Counted from the stretch's first letter, positions 33,007 through 42,312 are shown. The stretch is DNA of 64,000 bases from Phocaeicola faecium (GCF_014837055.1 NZ_JACSPQ010000001.1:1173970-1237969); one strand, 5' to 3'. Notes: a model not told the origin generated them from the sequence alone. Numbers and translations: made by a program.

Positions 33007-33861
33007 CTATTCCGACGCTATATATTTCGCCAATACCCGCTCCGCACAAGCATAGCCTTCTTCGTACAGCGCCGTCAGTTTTTTGGTGTCCCGTTCAATG
33101 CGGTTTACCGTTACCTTCTGCTCCGGACGAATAGCCAGAATACGCCCTTCGTCTTCCATGCGTTCCACCATCTCCAACTGTTTGTTATACGCTTCACACC
33201 GACGGCTTAACGCCAACCGCAAACGCGGGTAACGGCGGTAAACAAACCGTGGAACACGAATGTCTTTCTCTGTCTTGCGGTAACCCCGGTTGCGGGTGAG
33301 CACCACTACGTTAAACGCATACCCCTGCTCTATGGCACGTTCTACGGGAATCGAGTCGACGATGCCTCCGTCCAGCATCGGCCTACCGTCGACATACGTA
33401 ATAGGACAAACGTAGGGCAGACTGCTCGATGCTTTGGCGATGGCAAGCAGACGCACTTTATCGTGTTTTTCTTCCAGATAACACGCCCGCCCTGTAACAC
33501 AGTTGGTGGTAACCATCTCAAACCGTGTGGGGTTGTTGAAATAAGTATCGTAATCGTAAGGAAGAATTTCTTCGGGAAAAATCTCGTAAAGCAAACGCTG
33601 GTCAAGAATACTATGCTGATACCACAAATGCTTCAGCCCGATGTAATGATACTTGTCGAGCAGGTCGATGTTACTGTATTTCGCCCTTCCGCGCTGGCGC
33701 GACAGGTAAGACAAGCCGTTACACGCCCCCGCCGACACACCCACAGCATAAGGAAACTCAATGTTATAATCCAACATATAATCAAGTACCCCGCAGGTGA
33801 ACACCCCGCGCATACCTCCGCCTTCAAGTACCAAGCCCATTTTCTGAAAATCGACTTCCAT
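33007..33861 (-). CDS. Patatin-like phospholipase (YjjU-like)
   Basis: 284 aa from the ATG at 33861. Serine lipid acyl hydrolase with the Ser-Asp dyad. Near the N-terminus is the oxyanion loop GLVLEGGGMRGVFTCGVLD, then the nucleophile elbow GVSAGACNG and the catalytic Asp in LDGGIVDSIPVERA. The ~100-residue C-terminal part is basic and helical, as in E. coli YjjU. No signal peptide, so probably intracellular. The frame is open up to 33912, but the -7 box covers that start, and an 8-bp dyad (33889-33908) lies in the leader. Substrate unknown. Confidence 0.92.
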   Translation of the reverse strand: MEVDFQKMGLVLEGGGMRGVFTCGVLDYMLDYNIEFPYAVGVSAGACNGLSYLSRQRGRAKYSNIDLLDKYHYIGLKHLWYQHSILDQRLLYEIFPEEILPYDYDTYFNNPTRFEMVTTNCVTGRACYLEEKHDKVRLLAIAKASSSLPYVCPITYVDGRPMLDGGIVDSIPVERAIEQGYAFNVVVLTRNRGYRKTEKDIRVPRFVYRRYPRLRLALSRRCEAYNKQLEMVERMEDEGRILAIRPEQKVTVNRIERDTKKLTALYEEGYACAERVLAKYIASE

Positions 33862-33888
33862 ATCCCATGTCCTCCGTTTTAATCTGTT

Positions 33889-33917
33889 GAAAACACATAC
33901 GTGTTTTCGCAAATATA
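33889..33917 (-). promoter_or_regulatory. -7 box with adjoining dyad, patatin promoter
   Basis: TATATTTG at 33917-33910 on the minus strand, followed at once by the perfect dyad GAAAACAC-ATAC-GTGTTTTC (33889-33908) covering the expected transcription start. It looks like a repressor operator, or a hairpin at the extreme 5' end of the mRNA. Confidence 0.55.
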
Positions 33918-33958
33918 TATTTTTCCTTGCAAACTCGCCACATCTTTGATTTATTTAT

Positions 33959-33966
33959 TACATTTG
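33959..33966 (+). promoter_or_regulatory. -7 promoter box for the Xaa-Pro aminopeptidase
   Basis: TACATTTG, 55 nt before the ATG at 34022. Confidence 0.5.
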
Positions 33967-34021
33967 CATTTCAAAAAAAGAAAGAAATATCATACGATTG
34001 TAACATAAAAGAAAAGGAACC

Positions 34022-35413
34022 ATGTTTGACGCATTAACTTATCAAAAACGCCGCAAGGCTTTACGCGAAAAAGTGGGCAGCGGCATTATCCTTATATTGG
34101 GAAACAACGAAGCTCCGGCAAATTATCCGGACAATACTTATAAATTCCGTCAAGACAGTTCGTTTGTTTATTTCTTCGGCCATTCTCATCCCGGTTATGC
34201 AGGCATTATCGATGCAGACAGCGGCGAAGAATATTTCTTCGGTAACGATGTAGACATGGACGACATCATCTGGATGGGTCCGCAACCCAGTGTGAAAGAA
34301 CTTGCCGCACAGGTGGGAGTTGCGAAAAGTTTTCCGTTCGACAAACTGAAAGAAACGGTAAGCAAGGCTCTCTCGCTGCGACGGAAGGTTCACTTCTTGC
34401 CTCCATACAGATATGATAACATGTTGCTGTTGGAAGAACTGACCGGTATCCGTGCTTCGCTGACCAAAAAACACGCTTCGCTGCCGTTGATAAAAGCGGT
34501 GGTGGAACTGCGGTCAGTAAAAGAGCCGTGTGAAATAGCAGAAATCGACAAGGCTTGTAACGTGGGCTACGAAATGCACACCGCTGCCATGCGCCTGTGT
34601 AAGCCGGGCGTGTCAGAACAATACATAGCCGGCGTGTTAGACGGTATCGCTTCGTCGTACGGACGGATGGTTTCTTTTGCTACCATTCTTACACAAAACG
34701 GGCAAACACTTCATAACCATGACCACAGCCATACGCTGGAGGCAGGCAGACTGATGCTGACCGACGCCGGAGCGGAACTGATGAACTATTATTGTTCTGA
34801 CCACACACGTACCGTGCCCGTGGGCGGAAAATTCACTCCCCGGCAGAAAGACATTTACAGCATCGTGCTGGCTTGTCATGACAAGGCGTTGGAGCTGGCT
34901 CGTCCGGGCGTGACTTACAAATCGGTTCACTTGGAAGTCTGCAAAGTTTTGACACAAGGACTGAAAGATTTGGGACTGATGAAAGGCGATGTAGACGAGG
35001 CGGTGGCAGCCGGAGCACATGCCTTGTTCCTCCCCCACGGACTGGGACACATGATGGGACTTGACGTTCACGACATGGAAGACCTCGGACAATGCTACGT
35101 GGGCTACGACGATGAAGTACAACCCTCTACGCAATTCGGACTCGCCTCACTGCGGATGGGACGCCGCCTGCAAGAAGGTTTCGTAATCACCGACGAACCG
35201 GGCTGTTATTTCATCCCCGCACTCATTGATAAGTGGAAGGCAGAAAAGCTGCACACTGAATTCCTGAACTTCGACCGCATTGAAACCTTTAAAGATTTCG
35301 GTGGAATCCGGTTGGAAGACGATATACTTATCACCGCCGATGGTTCACGCTTTACGGGCGAAAAGCATATCCCTATTACCATCGACGAAGTAGAAACCAT
35401 TATGAATGAATAA
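34022..35413 (+). CDS. pepP: Xaa-Pro aminopeptidase (M24B)
   Basis: 463 aa dinuclear metallopeptidase removing the N-terminal residue before proline. An AMP_N domain (residues 1-140, IILILGNNEAPANYPDNTYKFRQDSSFVYF split over two strands) precedes the pita-bread catalytic domain. Metal ligands are visible: two Asp (LTDAGAELM, CSDHTRT), His in LPHGLGHMMGLDVHD, Glu in FVITDEPGCYFIP and Glu in GGIRLEDDILIT. No signal peptide, so cytoplasmic. Only 35 bp before the exported C1B peptidase, so probably one operon for peptide use. Confidence 0.95.
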   Translation: MFDALTYQKRRKALREKVGSGIILILGNNEAPANYPDNTYKFRQDSSFVYFFGHSHPGYAGIIDADSGEEYFFGNDVDMDDIIWMGPQPSVKELAAQVGVAKSFPFDKLKETVSKALSLRRKVHFLPPYRYDNMLLLEELTGIRASLTKKHASLPLIKAVVELRSVKEPCEIAEIDKACNVGYEMHTAAMRLCKPGVSEQYIAGVLDGIASSYGRMVSFATILTQNGQTLHNHDHSHTLEAGRLMLTDAGAELMNYYCSDHTRTVPVGGKFTPRQKDIYSIVLACHDKALELARPGVTYKSVHLEVCKVLTQGLKDLGLMKGDVDEAVAAGAHALFLPHGLGHMMGLDVHDMEDLGQCYVGYDDEVQPSTQFGLASLRMGRRLQEGFVITDEPGCYFIPALIDKWKAEKLHTEFLNFDRIETFKDFGGIRLEDDILITADGSRFTGEKHIPITIDEVETIMNE

Positions 35414-35448
35414 CTAATAAATAATACCTTAATAAACATTTATATCCA

Positions 35449-36645
35449 ATGAATAAACTGATTGCACTCGCTGCGTTAGGTCTTTGTTTCAGCAATGTAT
35501 ATGCCGAAGCTCCTAAGAAAGACAAAACAACAGAAGAAGGTTTCGTGTTTACCACAGTAAAAGAAAACCCTATCACTTCTATTAAGAACCAAAACCAGTC
35601 AAGCACCTGCTGGTCGTTTTCTACATTAGGCTTCCTTGAATCAGAACTCTTGCGTTTAGGAAAAGGAGAGTTTGATTTGTCGGAAATGTTTGTAGTACAT
35701 AAAACAATGGAAGAACGCGGAGCAAACTACGTGCGTTATCACGGTGATGCTTCTTTCTCGCCGGGAGGAAGTTTTGAAGACATCTTGGTTTGCTACGAAA
35801 AGTATGGTATGGTTCCGCAAGAAGCAATGCCGGGCATTATGTACGGCGACTCACTGCCTAACCACAATGAACTGGATGCCGTAGCCGGCGCTTATGTAGA
35901 AGCCATCGGAAAAGGCCGTCACAGCAAGTTGTCTCCGGTATGGAAGAACGGACTTTGCGCCATCTATGACACGTATTTGGGCGAATGTCCGAAAGAGTTT
36001 ACCTATAAAGGCAAAACTTATACGCCGAGAACGTTTGCCGATAACGTTTTGGGATTGAACCCCGATGATTACGTATCGCTGACCTCATACTCACATCATC
36101 CGTTCTATACGCAGTTCTTCATCGAAGTGCAAGACAACTGGCGCAACGCCTTGTCATATAATCTTCCTATCGACGAACTGATGGAGGTTATGGATAACGC
36201 CGTAAACAATGGCTATACATTTGCTTGGGGAGCTGACGTAAGCGAAGACGGATTTACCCGCGACGGTATCGCCGTATGCCCGAACGTGGCAAAAGGTGCA
36301 GAGCTTACGGGTTCTGACATGGCGCACTGGTTGGGGCTGAGCAAAGCTGACAAACGCAAAGAGCTGACCAGCAAACCGCTTCCCGAAATCGAAGTAACAC
36401 AGGAAATGCGTCAGGAAGCATTCGACAACTGGGAAACAACCGACGACCACGGTATGCTTATCTACGGCTTGGCTAAAGACCAGAACGGCAAAGAATACTA
36501 CATGGTAAAGAACTCATGGGGTAAGGCAGGCAAATACAAAGGCATCTGGTATGCTTCGAAAACATTTGCCAAATACAAAACCATGAATATCTTGATTCAC
36601 AAAGATGCTATTCCGGCTCACATCGCTAAGAAATTGGGCTTATAA
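35449..36645 (+). CDS. C1B cysteine peptidase (bleomycin hydrolase/PepC-like), exported
   Basis: 398 aa papain-fold aminopeptidase. Signal peptide MNKLIALAALGLCFSNVYA, then the oxyanion Gln48 and nucleophile Cys54 in NQNQSSTCWSF, His334 in DDHGMLIYG and Asn355 in KNSWG. Cytoplasmic PepC enzymes form hexamers with the C-terminus in the active site; this one ends KKLGL. The signal peptide places it in the periplasm or outer membrane. It is a paralog of 60059-61243, sharing the same order of motifs and LLR(L/M)GKGE(F/Y)DLSEMF. It follows pepP and ends at a strong terminator. Confidence 0.94.
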   Translation: MNKLIALAALGLCFSNVYAEAPKKDKTTEEGFVFTTVKENPITSIKNQNQSSTCWSFSTLGFLESELLRLGKGEFDLSEMFVVHKTMEERGANYVRYHGDASFSPGGSFEDILVCYEKYGMVPQEAMPGIMYGDSLPNHNELDAVAGAYVEAIGKGRHSKLSPVWKNGLCAIYDTYLGECPKEFTYKGKTYTPRTFADNVLGLNPDDYVSLTSYSHHPFYTQFFIEVQDNWRNALSYNLPIDELMEVMDNAVNNGYTFAWGADVSEDGFTRDGIAVCPNVAKGAELTGSDMAHWLGLSKADKRKELTSKPLPEIEVTQEMRQEAFDNWETTDDHGMLIYGLAKDQNGKEYYMVKNSWGKAGKYKGIWYASKTFAKYKTMNILIHKDAIPAHIAKKLGL

Positions 36646-36674
36646 TTACCTTAAATAGACCCATTACAAATAAT

Positions 36675-36720
36675 AAAACGGTTGATTCTGCAAAATAAAT
36701 AGCAGAATCAACCGTTTTTT
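36675..36720 (+). terminator. Terminator after the C1B peptidase gene
   Basis: Perfect 17-bp stem, arms 36675-36691 and 36702-36718 (core CGGTTGATTCTGC), 10-nt loop and a T-run. One of the strongest hairpins in the window. Confidence 0.93.
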
Positions 36721-36733
36721 CTTTCTTTTTTTC

Positions 36734-36741
36734 TAACTTTA
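36734..36741 (+). promoter_or_regulatory. Near-consensus -7 box for recJ
   Basis: TAACTTTA (one mismatch to TAnnTTTG), right after the upstream terminator. It would give a ~135-nt leader before the recJ ATG at 36884; no obvious structure is seen in that leader. Confidence 0.35.
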
Positions 36742-36883
36742 CGGATTGAATGCACAAACGAATTACAAGGCTCTTTCTACGAGAGTTTGCTGATAACAAC
36801 GAAAGATTTCTCGTAATCTAAACAGAAAGCCTCTGCAAGACAGCATTCACCTGATAAGAAAAAGAAAGAAAAAAACATATAAA

Positions 36884-38605
36884 ATGAACTACAAATGGAA
36901 CTATCAACCTCCTACACAAGAGCAAAGGGAAGCAGCTAAGGCTTTGGCTAAAGAGATAGGAATCAGTCCTATCCTGTGCAAGCTATTATTGGAAAGAGGA
37001 ATAACTTCCGCTGCCAAAGCTAAACGTTTTTTCCGTCCCCAGCTCAACGAACTCCACGACCCGTTTCTCATGAAAGACATGAGCAAGGCCGTAGAACGTC
37101 TTAACAAAGCTATGGGGAAGAAGGAACGTATCCTTGTATACGGAGATTACGACGTAGACGGAACAACTGCGGTCGCATTGGTTTACAAATTCCTTCAACA
37201 ATTCTATTCGAATATCGACTACTACATTCCCGACCGCTACAATGAAGGGTATGGCGTATCAAAGAAAGGAGTAGACTATGCCTACGAAACAGGAGTAAAA
37301 TTAGTTATCGTATTAGACTGTGGAATCAAGGCGGTAGAGGAAATCATGTATGCCAAAGAAAAAGGCATCGACTTTATCATTTGCGACCATCATGTGCCCG
37401 ATGAAGTGCTTCCCCCTGCCGTGGCTATCTTAAATGCCAAAAGAAAAGACTCAACGTATCCTTACGACCATTTGTCGGGGTGCGGCGTGGGGTTTAAGTT
37501 CATGCAGGCTTTTGCACTGAACAACGGTATCGAGTTTCATCAACTAACTCCGCTTTTGGACTTGGTAGCTGTCAGCATTGCTTCAGATATCGTTCCCATC
37601 ATGGGAGAAAACCGCGTGTTGGCCTACCACGGCTTGCGCCAACTGAACTCCAATCCAAGTGTAGGACTGAAAGCTATCATCGATGTCTGTGGGCTTTCGG
37701 AAAAAGAAATCACAATGAGTGACATCGTTTTCAAAATAGGTCCTCGCATCAATGCTTCGGGACGAATCCAAAACGGCAAAGAGGCAGTCGACCTTTTGAT
37801 TGAAAGAGATTTTCAGGTGGCTCTTGAAAAAAGTAACCAAATCAACCGGTATAACGAAACGCGGAAAGACTTGGACAAGAGTATGACCGAGGAAGCTAAC
37901 AAAATCGTAGACAATCTTTCTGACCTGTCAGAACGCCGTTCTATTGTTATTTATAACGAAGATTGGCATAAAGGTGTTATCGGTATCGTTGCTTCCCGCC
38001 TAACGGAAATCTATTACCGCCCGGCAGTGGTACTGACACGAACCGATAACCTTGCTACCGGATCGGCACGTTCTGTTTCGGGATTCGATGTGTATAAGGC
38101 TATCGAGCACTGCCGTGACTTGTTGGAAAACTTCGGAGGACATACGTACGCGGCAGGACTTTCGATGAAAATCGAAAATGTTCCGGAATTTACCCAACGC
38201 TTCGAAGAGTATGTCACAAATCACATCCTTCCGGAGCAAACCAGCGCAACCATCGATATTGATGCGCAGTTGGATTTCCGAGACATAACGCCTAAGTTCT
38301 TTTTCGATTTGAAGAAGTTCAATCCTTTTGGACCGGATAATCATAAACCGATATTTGCTACGCTGAATGTGTATGATTACGGAACAAGTAAGGTAGTAGG
38401 ACGAGACCAAGAACATATCAAACTGGAATTAGTGGATAACAAATCGAACAACGTAATGAACGGTATCGCTTTCGGACAAAGTTCGCAAGCGCGGTACATC
38501 AAAACAAAACAATCGTTCAATATCTGTTATACCATCGAAGAAAATACACATAAGCGTGGAGAAATACAGCTGCAAATAGAAGATATCAAACCTACTTTTA
38601 AATAA
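36884..38605 (+). CDS. recJ: Single-strand-specific 5'-3' exonuclease RecJ
   Basis: 573 aa. Acts in RecF-pathway recombination, mismatch and base-excision repair. DHH motifs: VYGDYDVDGTTAVAL, VIVLDCGIKAVEE, ICDHHVPDE and LDLVAVSIASDIVPI; the DHHA1 domain has KIGPRINASGRI, and GFDVYKAIEHCRDLLENFGGH is split by the usual HAxA-like glycine motif (GGHTYAAG). A C-terminal OB-fold completes the typical length. The start ATG at 36884 gives MNYKWNYQPP. Followed by a hairpin terminator. Confidence 0.96.
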   Translation: MNYKWNYQPPTQEQREAAKALAKEIGISPILCKLLLERGITSAAKAKRFFRPQLNELHDPFLMKDMSKAVERLNKAMGKKERILVYGDYDVDGTTAVALVYKFLQQFYSNIDYYIPDRYNEGYGVSKKGVDYAYETGVKLVIVLDCGIKAVEEIMYAKEKGIDFIICDHHVPDEVLPPAVAILNAKRKDSTYPYDHLSGCGVGFKFMQAFALNNGIEFHQLTPLLDLVAVSIASDIVPIMGENRVLAYHGLRQLNSNPSVGLKAIIDVCGLSEKEITMSDIVFKIGPRINASGRIQNGKEAVDLLIERDFQVALEKSNQINRYNETRKDLDKSMTEEANKIVDNLSDLSERRSIVIYNEDWHKGVIGIVASRLTEIYYRPAVVLTRTDNLATGSARSVSGFDVYKAIEHCRDLLENFGGHTYAAGLSMKIENVPEFTQRFEEYVTNHILPEQTSATIDIDAQLDFRDITPKFFFDLKKFNPFGPDNHKPIFATLNVYDYGTSKVVGRDQEHIKLELVDNKSNNVMNGIAFGQSSQARYIKTKQSFNICYTIEENTHKRGEIQLQIEDIKPTFK

Positions 38606-38631
38606 GAATCTTTTATCAACATGAAACAGTT

Positions 38632-38690
38632 AAAAGACCACGAATAAAGAGTTACGTCATGCGTTTTTCTTTCTTCGTGGTCTTTTGTTT
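38632..38690 (+). terminator. Hairpin terminator after recJ
   Basis: AAAAGACCACGAA (38632-38644) pairs with TTCGTGGTCTTTT (38674-38686), 29-nt loop, followed by G and more T. It stands 26 nt after the recJ stop and 15 nt before recQ begins. Confidence 0.75.
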
Positions 38691-38704
38691 TTCTATTCAG
38701 AATC

Positions 38705-40648
38705 ATGGACTACAAAAGCATCTTAAAGCAATATTGGGGGTACGATAATTTCCGGGGGATACAGGAAGACATCATCCGGAGCATCGGAAGCGGAAAAGAT
38801 ACACTGGGACTTATGCCTACGGGAGGGGGCAAATCCATAACTTTCCAAGTACCGGCACTTGCACGTCCGGGCTTGTGTCTGGTCATTACTCCGCTCATTG
38901 CTTTGATGAAAGACCAAGTGCGCAACCTGCGGGCAAGGGGCATTAAAGCTACGGCGGTGTATTCGGGCATGACGCGCGAGGAAATTATCATTGCGCTCGA
39001 AAACTGTATCTTCGGAGATTACAAATTCTTATACATCTCACCCGAACGGCTGGGGACGGAAATCTTTCAAATCAAGTTACGCAGCATGAAGGTAAACATG
39101 ATTACCGTCGACGAATCTCACTGTATTTCGCAATGGGGGTATGATTTCCGTCCGGCATATCTGAAGATTTCCGATGTCCGTAAGCTCCTGCCCGACGTTC
39201 CCATCCTTGCTCTCACCGCCACGGCTACTCCGGAAGTTGTCAAGGATATCCAACTGAAACTGGCTTTCCGCGAAGAAAACGTATTCCGCATGAGTTTCGA
39301 GCGGAAGAATCTGGCGTATATCGTGCGCCGTACAGAAAATAAAGCCGAAGAGTTACTTCATATCCTGAATAGCGTACAAGGTTCAGCTATCGTTTATACG
39401 AGGAACAGGAAGAAAACCAAAGAAGTTTCTCTGTTCTTGAATGACCACGACATTACATCGACTTTCTATCATGCCGGATTAAGCAACGAGACTAAAGACC
39501 AGCGGCAGAAAAGTTGGCTTACAGGAGAGCACCGTGTCATGGTGGCTACCAATGCGTTTGGTATGGGTATTGACAAGCCGGACGTGCGCATTGTGATTCA
39601 TGTGGATTTTCCCGATTCGCCGGAGGCTTATTTTCAGGAGGCAGGACGTGCAGGGCGCGACGGACAGAAAGCCTACGCTGTACTTCTTTATGCGCGAAAC
39701 GACAAGACTGTTCTTCGGAAACGGATTTCGGATACCTTTCCCGAAAAAGACTATATCCGCAAAGTTTACGAGGACATTAATTTCTACTACCAGATGGCAA
39801 TGGGCGACGGATTGGGATGTACTTATGCGTTTAACATCGACGAGTTTTGTCATAACTTCAAGCATTTTCCCATTCAGGTAGACAGCGCGCTGAAGATTCT
39901 CACACGCGCCGGATATCTGGAGTATACTGACGAACAAGATAATGCATCGCGCATCATGTTTACCTTACGGCGCGACGAGTTATACCGCATCCATGAAAAC
40001 AGTCCGGAGACAGAAAATCTTATCCGCAACATTTTGCGGCTTTATACCGGAGTGTTCAGTGATTATGCCTATATCAACGAAGAAACGCTGGCTCTGCGCA
40101 CAGGGATTACCCGCCAGCAGGTATACGAAACGTTGGTGCTGCTTACCAAGCGCAGGATTTTGCATTATATTCCGGGGAAAAAGACACCGTATATCATTTA
40201 TACGCGCGAGCGGCAGGAAACCGAACGCATCCATCTGAGCCGCGAGGTATACGAAGACCGGAAAGAGAGTTACATCCGCCGCATCGAGGCGATGTTGGAG
40301 TATGCCGATACAGACAACAAATGCCGTAGCCGGATGTTGCTACATTATTTCGGAGAGAAAAATGAGCACAACTGCGGACAGTGTGACGTGTGCCTCAGTA
40401 AGCATCGGTCGGGGTTGCGGCAAAACACATATTCTGAACTTGCAGACCGCATTTGCCAACTGTTATCCAATGCTCCCCTTTCTGCCGGGGAATTAGTTGC
40501 CGCATTGGGAGATGCCGAAGAAACAGACCTCAGGCAGACACTCTCCTATCTTCTTGCCGAAGAGCAAATACGGCAAGAAGACGGAAAGCTGTATCTTGTT
40601 ACTTCGCCGGCTCGGAAGGAGCAGGACAAAAGTCATGACAATGCATAA
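38705..40648 (+). CDS. RecQ-family ATP-dependent DNA helicase without HRDC
   Basis: 647 aa 3'-5' helicase. Motif I LMPTGGGKSITFQ, the DEAH-type box VDESHCISQWGYDFRPAY, motif III LTATATPEVVKDI, motif VI QEAGRAGRDGQKAYA. The RQC part has the zinc cysteines (CRSRMLLHYFGEKNEHNCGQCDVC in two halves) and ends with a small winged-helix-like region. No HRDC domain, so this is one of the shorter RecQ paralogs found in Bacteroidetes. Its 3' end overlaps the convergent Spy-like gene by 50 bp. Confidence 0.93.
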   Translation: MDYKSILKQYWGYDNFRGIQEDIIRSIGSGKDTLGLMPTGGGKSITFQVPALARPGLCLVITPLIALMKDQVRNLRARGIKATAVYSGMTREEIIIALENCIFGDYKFLYISPERLGTEIFQIKLRSMKVNMITVDESHCISQWGYDFRPAYLKISDVRKLLPDVPILALTATATPEVVKDIQLKLAFREENVFRMSFERKNLAYIVRRTENKAEELLHILNSVQGSAIVYTRNRKKTKEVSLFLNDHDITSTFYHAGLSNETKDQRQKSWLTGEHRVMVATNAFGMGIDKPDVRIVIHVDFPDSPEAYFQEAGRAGRDGQKAYAVLLYARNDKTVLRKRISDTFPEKDYIRKVYEDINFYYQMAMGDGLGCTYAFNIDEFCHNFKHFPIQVDSALKILTRAGYLEYTDEQDNASRIMFTLRRDELYRIHENSPETENLIRNILRLYTGVFSDYAYINEETLALRTGITRQQVYETLVLLTKRRILHYIPGKKTPYIIYTRERQETERIHLSREVYEDRKESYIRRIEAMLEYADTDNKCRSRMLLHYFGEKNEHNCGQCDVCLSKHRSGLRQNTYSELADRICQLLSNAPLSAGELVAALGDAEETDLRQTLSYLLAEEQIRQEDGKLYLVTSPARKEQDKSHDNA

Positions 40649-41117
40649 ACTGTCCGGGACATGCATCCGGTCTTCCCGGACGGAATTTGTTATTCCGTGC
40701 AAACGGCATCGGGCGGCGATGTCCGGCTTTAAAAACTTCCGCCAGTTGGCGTGCCGTCAATATTTCAGAAAATTTATCCAGATACTTCTCTTTCGTTTCT
40801 ACCACTGCACGCTGCGTTTCCAGTCGCTTTTTCAGATTCTCTTTTATCTGCGCGTCAGTCAGTTCACCTTTTTGTCCGTCCTTCTGAGGAGTTTGACGGC
40901 ACGACTGCAAGGCTTGCAGGTATTCTTTATAAAGCGGAATGAACTTGGCAGACGTGTTTTCGTCTAACATCAGGCGCTGTTCCATGCGTTTTGCCTGCAA
41001 CTCAATCCGCTGTTCGGGTGTCAGCTTTTTCTTTTCCGGTTGGTTATTTTGCGCAAAAACATTGCTTCCACTCATCACAATCGCTACGGCTATTGCCAAA
41101 AATAAATGTTTTTTCAT
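40599..41117 (-). CDS. Exported Spy/DUF4890-like protein
   Basis: 172 aa from the ATG at 41117 (MKKHLFLAIAVAIVMSGSNVFA signal peptide); a longer frame from 41156 would put residues before the signal peptide. The mature protein is a charged helical protein: KKKLTPEQRIELQAKRM, LMLDENTSAKFIPLYKEYLQAL and LTARQLAEVFKAG resemble Spy/CpxP-type periplasmic chaperones. The tail is Arg/Pro/Cys-rich with three Cys and overlaps the 3' end of recQ on the other strand by 50 bp. Probably periplasmic; function inferred from fold resemblance only. Confidence 0.75.
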   Translation of the reverse strand: MKKHLFLAIAVAIVMSGSNVFAQNNQPEKKKLTPEQRIELQAKRMEQRLMLDENTSAKFIPLYKEYLQALQSCRQTPQKDGQKGELTDAQIKENLKKRLETQRAVVETKEKYLDKFSEILTARQLAEVFKAGHRRPMPFARNNKFRPGRPDACPGQFMHCHDFCPAPSEPAK

Positions 41118-41160
41118 CTTCGTAATACTTTTAATTGTTTTACTTTTCTTTTTCAATACA

Positions 41161-41172
41161 ACTTGTACAAGT
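41161..41172. promoter_or_regulatory. 12-bp perfect palindrome upstream of the Spy-like gene
   Basis: ACTTGTACAAGT, with flanks CAATACA/TATTG extending the symmetry around a 1-2 nt offset, 44 nt upstream of the Spy-like ATG. It could be a regulator site controlling that gene. Confidence 0.4.
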
Positions 41173-41336
41173 ATTGTCTTTGTTGGGTTAGAGCTGAGAA
41201 AAAGGAAATAGTTTATCCGCTTTTCTTTGATTTAACATTTTCACAACGGCTTGCGAAGAAATCTTAAACACCGGCATACGTTCCGTAAACGAATGTAAAA
41301 CCGTGAGCTTTTGAGAAAGATTCCACTTTCTTTCAC

Positions 41337-41344
41337 TATCTTTG
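41337..41344 (+). promoter_or_regulatory. -7 promoter box for the AraC gene at 41377
   Basis: TATCTTTG, 32 nt before the ATG at 41377, with TTTG at 41310-41313 (23-nt spacer) as a possible -33 box. It rules out the longer frame beginning at 41311. Confidence 0.55.
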
Positions 41345-41376
41345 TCTGCCGTAAAACCATTAGTAATCAAGCCGAC

Positions 41377-42225
41377 ATGAAACAAACGCAAACCAATGAG
41401 CCAACCGACCCGATGAAGGTTATATTTAACTATAACAACGTGTTTTTCAGTTTCTTTTACGATGACAACAGCCTGTGTGTACACCGTTCGCGCGAGTTTG
41501 CCATGAATTATGTGTATTCCGGCGAAATGATTCTCGACAATGGGGGCGAGCCTATCCACGTGGGCAAGGGGGAATGTGTGTTCATCCCGCGCGACCATCA
41601 TATCACGATGCGCAAACAGTCGTGTAACGGGGAGCGTTACTGCGGTATTTTCCTGAGTTTTACCCGCAACTTCCTGCGCGAGATGTACGGACGGTTTGAG
41701 CAATACCGCGTTCCGGCAGACACCCCCAAGCTCGATGCAGGAGTTATCAAACTGCCGAAAACCGCCGAAATAGCCAGCCTCTTTGCTTCGATGACTCCTT
41801 ATTTCGACCCCGAAGTGAAGCCGCAAGATGATTTCATGCAGCTCAAGTTACAGGAAGGGTTGCTTGCCTTGCTTCATATCGACCGGCGTTTCGCTCCCAC
41901 GCTCTTCGATTTCAACGAACCGTGGAAAATAGACATCATGGAGTTTATGAATCAGAACTATATGTATGAGTTCACGCTCGAAGACCTCGCCCACTACACA
42001 GGGCGCAGCCTTGCCACATTTAAGCGCGACTTTAAGAAGCTGAGCGACCTCACGCCCGAAAAGTGGCTGATACGCAAGCGGCTCGAAGTGGCATACGCGC
42101 TGATGAAGGAAGGCGGCAAGAAGATAGTCGACGTGTACGCCGAAGTGGGCTTCAAGAATCCGTCCCACTTTTCCACGGCATTCAAGCGGCAGTATGGCAT
42201 CCCTCCCACCGCTGTCTCTGCCTAA
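41377..42225 (+). CDS. AraC-family transcriptional regulator
   Basis: 282 aa. N-terminal cupin-type ligand domain (YVYSGEMILDNGGEPIHVGKGECVFIPRDHHI, shown as strand and turn) and C-terminal double helix-turn-helix (YEFTLEDLAHYTGRSLATFKRDFK, then KKIVDVYAEVGFKNPSHFSTAFKRQYG). Start chosen at 41377 (MKQTQTNEP) because the -7 box lies upstream of it. It is followed, after 404 bp, by same-strand reductase and hydrolase genes that it may control. The ligand is unknown. Confidence 0.9.
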   Translation: MKQTQTNEPTDPMKVIFNYNNVFFSFFYDDNSLCVHRSREFAMNYVYSGEMILDNGGEPIHVGKGECVFIPRDHHITMRKQSCNGERYCGIFLSFTRNFLREMYGRFEQYRVPADTPKLDAGVIKLPKTAEIASLFASMTPYFDPEVKPQDDFMQLKLQEGLLALLHIDRRFAPTLFDFNEPWKIDIMEFMNQNYMYEFTLEDLAHYTGRSLATFKRDFKKLSDLTPEKWLIRKRLEVAYALMKEGGKKIVDVYAEVGFKNPSHFSTAFKRQYGIPPTAVSA

Positions 42226-42312
42226 TATTCGTCTGATTATACATTTTCCTCATGGAAAAAAACAGAAAAGAGCCCACGTTTTTAAGAAGAAATTTTCCGC
42301 CAACATACCCCC

